A stretch of 64,000 nucleotides of DNA, taken from NCBI GenBank assembly GCA_024698925.1, contig JAILQO010000042.1:17312-81311 (forward strand), in the 5' to 3' direction. Below, in pieces: positions 60,653 through 64,000 of this stretch. The notes beneath the pieces are model-generated. The model searched no databases. It worked only from the letters and a program-made list of their open reading frames with translations, and was not told the origin of the DNA. The translations under genes were made by a program, and so were the position numbers. The DNA is from Bacteroidaceae bacterium (GTDB taxonomy: Bacteria > Bacteroidota > Bacteroidia > Bacteroidales > Bacteroidaceae). The first letter of the stretch is position 1. Each line of letters starts with the position of its first letter.

Positions 60653-63403
60653 ATGAAACGATTCTTTTTGACGATTATCAGCGTCATGCTGACCCTATCA
60701 GTTTCCCTCATACAGGCCGCGCCTCTCCGCGCCGTAGAAGAGCCAAAGGGAAGGGCTTCTATCTCCCTTGCCGGCTCCTGGCAACTCACCCTTGAGGGCG
60801 CGACCGCCACAGACCAGATGGACCTCCCGTCCTCCATGCTCACCAGCGGCAAGGGCAACCCCGTCAATATCCACACGCGCTGGACAGGCTCCCTCTATGA
60901 CTCCAGCTATTTCTTCAACCCCTACATGGAGCGCTATCGCCGCGAGGGCGCGATGAAGTTCCCGTTTTTCCTTACCCCTGAGCGACATTTCGTGGGCACA
61001 GCGACCTATACACGCACCGTCAAAGTGCCTAAGGATTGGCGTGGCCGACCCGTGACACTCTTCCTGGAGCGCCCGCATATCGAGACGACAGTCTTTGTGA
61101 ACGGACACGAGGTAGGCCATCAGATGAGCCTCAGCGCACCACACCAATACGATGTGACACGCTACCTGCGCCCAGGCAAGGACAATGAGATAGCTATCCG
61201 CGTCTATAACGGCATCGAGAATGTCTGCGTGGGTCAGGACAGCCACAGCGTGACGGATCAGACACAAGGTAACTGGAACGGCATCGTAGGCCGCATGGAA
61301 CTGCGCGCCGAACCGCTCATCTGGCGCCGCCGCGTCGTGACGGACCTTGCTACCTCCACAGCCCACATCACCATCAACGATCGCAACTTCGATATCCACA
61401 TCCCCAACGCAAAGCCCTGGAGTGAGCACAATCCCCATCTCTACACGGCTACTGTCACATACGAGGGTGTCCCCGTGCGTGTCACCTTCGGTTTCCGCGA
61501 GGTGCGTATCGAGGGGCAGGATATCCTGCTCAACGGCCAGCCTATCCACCTTCGCGGCACCGTCGAGAACTGCTGCTTCCCTGAGACCGGTTATCCTCCG
61601 ATGGACATCTCTTCATGGACGCGTGTACTGGGTAAATGCAAGGAATATGGCCTCAACCATATCCGCTTCCACAGCTTCTGTCCGCCCGAGGCTGCTTTCG
61701 AGGCTGCCGACCGCCTCGGCATCTACCTCCAGCCCGAAGGACCCTCGTGGCCCAATCATGGCGTGAAGCTTGGAAATGGTCAGGCGATTGACCAATACCT
61801 CAAGGATGAGTGCCGTGCGATCCTCGACACCTATGGCGCCCACCCCTCCTTCATCATGTTGGCAGCAGGCAATGAGCCCGCTGGCAACTGGGTCAAATGG
61901 GGCGCGGAATTCGTACAGGAAATGAAAGCCTACGACCCCTCACGCATCTACTGCACCGCCAGCGTAGGCGGCGGTTGGGAGTGGGACTATGGCTCGGAGT
62001 ATCATGTTAAGGGTGGTGCCCGCGGCCTCGAGTGGAACCGCACGCAGCCCAGCAGCGATGATGATTTCACGGAACAGATTCTTCATCCCCGCAATTATAA
62101 AGGTGCGACCCCTAACTCCTCGCCCCTCATCTCTCACGAGCAAGGCCAATGGTGCGCCTTCCCGGATTTCAAAGAGATTCCGCAATATACTGGCGCTTAT
62201 CAAGCCCGCAATTTCGAGATCTTCCGTGACTTGCTCACCGATCACGGAATGGCTGCGCAGGCCGAGAAGTTCCTGATGGCCAGCGGACGCCTGCAGGTCT
62301 TGGCGTACAAGTACGAGATAGAGCGCCACATGCGCACACCCCACTATGCCGGTTTCCAGCTCCTTAGCCTCAACGACTATAGCGGTCAGGGCACCGCGCT
62401 CGTAGGTCCGCTGAATGTTCATTGGCGCGAGAAGGGGTATTGCACGGCATCCGACTGGCGCGAGTTCTGTAGCGACCTTGTGCCCCTCGCCCGCTTCCCA
62501 CGCTTCACCTTCCAGACTACCGATACCGTACGCATCAGCGTCAGCCTCTACGATGCACGCCCTAAGCGCAACAGTTCCGCCGCCTCTCCCCTTGCCTATT
62601 CCATCACCGCCGCTGACGGCACAACGCTTCAGCAAGGGCATTGCGCCGAGGGCGGCTCCATCCTCTTCCAACCCTCTATGATTACGCAGGCGCAGAAGCT
62701 GACCCTCACCATCACAGCCGATGCCACCCACCATAACCATTGGGACTTCTGGGTGTATCCGACGTCGTTGTCATCAGGTTTTGCGGCGCAAAACCTGATA
62801 GCAACATCGAACCTTGATTCTGCCTTAACCCTTTTACAGGCCGGTCACAACGTGCTGCTCTGCGCCGCAGGTCAGATTCGCTACGGCAACGATGTCGTCC
62901 ACCGCTTCCTACCCGTTTTCTGGAACACCTCGTGGTTCAAGATGAAGCCGCCTCACACCACTGGCGCCTACATCCAAGCCCAACACCCCGTCTTCAACGA
63001 CTTCCCCACAGATGACTGGCAGGATCTCCAGTGGTGGGAACTCACCAATCGCGCACAATGCATCAACCTCGCGGAGTTTCCCCAAGACTACCAGCCCATC
63101 GTGCAACCCATTGATACCTGGCACCTTTCGCGTAAACTCGGCATGATGCTGGAGGCTCGCGTCCTCAACGGTCGCCTGTTCCTCACCACCCTCGACATCA
63201 ACTCCGACCTGGACCGCCGCATCGTAGCCCGTCAGCTGCGCCACAGCATCCTCCGCTACATGCAGAGCTCCGTTTTCCAGCCCACGCTAACCCTCTCTCC
63301 CGACATCCTTCGCCACCTCTTCGAGCGCGAAGCACCTGCCGTGAATATGTTCACCAACGAGTCGCCAGACGAGCTCAAGCCCAAGTTCCAGAATAATCCT
63401 TAG
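60653..63403 (+). CDS. Glycoside hydrolase family 2-type enzyme
   Basis: A 916-residue exported protein with a signal peptide (MKRFFLTIISVMLTLSVSLIQAA). The sugar-binding jelly roll comes first (LFLERPHIETTVFVNGHEVG). The TIM-barrel core holds the acid/base Glu in MLAAGNEPAGNW (E408) and a candidate nucleophile Glu in SPLISHEQGQW (E496). The fold is GH2 in general, but the fine family is uncertain: the C-terminal ~320 residues have no strong resemblance to β-galactosidase or β-glucuronidase. It may act on a branched plant or host glycan, together with the divergent GH3. The start at 60653 is preferred because the longer open frame from 60236 overlaps the GH3 gene on the other strand and the promoters. 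Confidence 0.85.
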   Translation: MKRFFLTIISVMLTLSVSLIQAAPLRAVEEPKGRASISLAGSWQLTLEGATATDQMDLPSSMLTSGKGNPVNIHTRWTGSLYDSSYFFNPYMERYRREGAMKFPFFLTPERHFVGTATYTRTVKVPKDWRGRPVTLFLERPHIETTVFVNGHEVGHQMSLSAPHQYDVTRYLRPGKDNEIAIRVYNGIENVCVGQDSHSVTDQTQGNWNGIVGRMELRAEPLIWRRRVVTDLATSTAHITINDRNFDIHIPNAKPWSEHNPHLYTATVTYEGVPVRVTFGFREVRIEGQDILLNGQPIHLRGTVENCCFPETGYPPMDISSWTRVLGKCKEYGLNHIRFHSFCPPEAAFEAADRLGIYLQPEGPSWPNHGVKLGNGQAIDQYLKDECRAILDTYGAHPSFIMLAAGNEPAGNWVKWGAEFVQEMKAYDPSRIYCTASVGGGWEWDYGSEYHVKGGARGLEWNRTQPSSDDDFTEQILHPRNYKGATPNSSPLISHEQGQWCAFPDFKEIPQYTGAYQARNFEIFRDLLTDHGMAAQAEKFLMASGRLQVLAYKYEIERHMRTPHYAGFQLLSLNDYSGQGTALVGPLNVHWREKGYCTASDWREFCSDLVPLARFPRFTFQTTDTVRISVSLYDARPKRNSSAASPLAYSITAADGTTLQQGHCAEGGSILFQPSMITQAQKLTLTITADATHHNHWDFWVYPTSLSSGFAAQNLIATSNLDSALTLLQAGHNVLLCAAGQIRYGNDVVHRFLPVFWNTSWFKMKPPHTTGAYIQAQHPVFNDFPTDDWQDLQWWELTNRAQCINLAEFPQDYQPIVQPIDTWHLSRKLGMMLEARVLNGRLFLTTLDINSDLDRRIVARQLRHSILRYMQSSVFQPTLTLSPDILRHLFEREAPAVNMFTNESPDELKPKFQNNP

Positions 63404-63483
63404 TTGATTATCTCCCGCTGTCATAGTTTTTCCCTGTGACAATTTTCGTCATCGTTTTCGTTCATTTACGCGATGCCTATAAA

Positions 63484-63537
63484 AAATTTACTGGCAGGCC
63501 TACGAGAATTTTCTCCCTAGGCAGGCCGTAAATTTTG
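63484..63537. repeat. Inverted/direct repeat (AAATTTAC...GTAAATTT with GGCAGGCC twice)
   Basis: AAAATTTAC near 63484 and GTAAATTTT near 63528 are complementary, and GGCAGGCC occurs at 63493 and 63520. It is the only structured part of the 341-base gap between the GH2 gene and the transposase. Nothing else was recognised there. Confidence 0.5.
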
Positions 63538-63716
63538 TCTCGTTACATCGGCACAACAAAGACTCTGCGCCCTCTTATATCGTCCGCATTTTTCACAGCG
63601 CTATAGGTATGCCCAAAACCTGCCTTAAGTATTTGGGATCATTTTACTTAAGGGACGTTCTAAAAATTAACCATCAGTAAGTCAGAGGAATCTGATGATA
63701 ATTCAATAAGATTATG

Positions 63717-63724
63717 TACCTTTG
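63717..63724 (+). promoter_or_regulatory. Bacteroidetes -7 box of the transposase gene
   Basis: TACCTTTG, 20 bases before the ATG at 63745. Confidence 0.55.
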
Positions 63725-63744
63725 CAGTAGAGAACGACGTAATT

Positions 63745-64000
63745 ATGAAGAAAACGACGATATATAGGAAGCCGAAGGGCGAGAATCTCTTTGAGGATGA
63801 GCTCACCATCGCCGCCCTGTCTGCAATGGGTAACCCTCTGGAGCAGCTAACAGCCCTCTTAGATTTTGAGATGTTCCGTCCCGAGTTGGAGGACATCCTT
63901 GTAAAGAAAGACTGCAAGTCGGCGGCAGGCCGTCCGCAGTTCGATGTTGTCCTGATGTTCAAGGTCATATTCTTGCAACGTTATTATGGTTTGGGCGACA
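63745..64000 (+). CDS. IS5-like family transposase, N-terminal part (continues beyond window)
   Basis: The first 85 residues are visible and the frame is open to the window end. The N-terminus (MKKTTIYRKPKGENLFEDEL) and FDVVLMFKVIFLQRYYGLGD are typical of the DUF772-type N-terminal domain of IS5/IS1182-like transposases. A left inverted repeat is expected between about 63640 and 63680 (the stretch TTAAGGGACGTTCTAAAAA is a candidate) but cannot be confirmed without the right end. It is the only mobile element gene in the window. Confidence 0.85.
   Translation, partial: MKKTTIYRKPKGENLFEDELTIAALSAMGNPLEQLTALLDFEMFRPELEDILVKKDCKSAAGRPQFDVVLMFKVIFLQRYYGLGD

Overview
The window looks like a chromosome segment of a Prevotella-type member of the Bacteroidales. 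The reasons are direct: many genes are preceded by the Bacteroidetes -7 promoter box TAnnTTTG rather than by a Shine-Dalgarno site; SecD and SecF are fused; there are an S46 dipeptidyl peptidase, a DUF4294 protein, a DUF4369/thioredoxin-like lipoprotein, a meso-diaminopimelate dehydrogenase and several secreted glycoside hydrolases; and large secreted proteins end in the short DLxGRxx...GxKxxxK tail typical of Prevotella. No tRNA, rRNA, CRISPR array or prophage was found. The only transposase is at the right edge.

Layout. 1-9.2 kb: 3' end of polA, then ddh-ribF and a CPBP protease gene, then the tightly overlapping topA-aroK-speA-argB chain. 9.2-12.5 kb: an ECF sigma factor with a small membrane protein, and a convergent pair (SDR/epimerase then an Aur1-like PAP2 enzyme) that may make sphingolipids. 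12.5-18.8 kb: accessory region with a BNR-propeller enzyme, a 920-residue secreted protein, a 55-residue small ORF and many repeats. 18.9-25.7 kb: rimP-nusA-infB-cvpA-sufB, closed by a hairpin terminator. 25.7-32.3 kb: OmpA-like protein (minus), then GNAT-like protein, parE, coaD and an S41 protease (plus). 32.3-32.7 kb: two arrays of short palindromic tandem repeats. 32.7-42.4 kb (minus): DUF4294, thioredoxin-like lipoprotein, TPR lipoprotein, xerD, secDF, an EEP-family phosphohydrolase and a rhomboid protease. 42.5-47.2 kb (plus): HU, argS, RNase H, LTA-synthase-like sulfatase. 47.2-60.5 kb (minus): GH127, an rRNA methyltransferase, epsC, PI-PLC, NUDIX, DPP7-like S46 peptidase, flippase, GH3. 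60.6-63.4 kb (plus): GH2. 63.7 kb to the end: start of an IS5-like transposase.

How the genes work together. The housekeeping blocks serve translation and transcription (rimP, nusA, infB, argS), DNA topology and replication (polA, topA, parE, xerD, HU), export (secDF), cofactors (ribF, coaD, sufB), lysine/peptidoglycan precursors (ddh), aromatic amino acids (aroK) and arginine/polyamines (argB, speA). The accessory genes point to a fermentative glycan and peptide degrader (GH2, GH3, GH127, BNR-CBM9 enzyme, DPP7-like peptidase).

The most unusual content lies in the repeats. (1) Three tandem arrays of 21-23 bp units, each unit with a near-palindromic core but a different sequence per array, have the same architecture (15.03, 32.36 and 32.55 kb). 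(2) Several families of interspersed repeats have entered genes in frame: a ~110-bp foldback inside the PAP2 enzyme, a GC-rich palindrome inside the signal peptide of the S46 peptidase, and a TGATGAT-type repeat in the signal peptide of the S41 protease. A GTGAAAA-type repeat supplies the stop codons of argB and nusA and the likely GTG start of the PAP2 gene. (3) A ~140-residue module of unknown function is shared by the 920-residue protein and by the PI-PLC 36 kb away.
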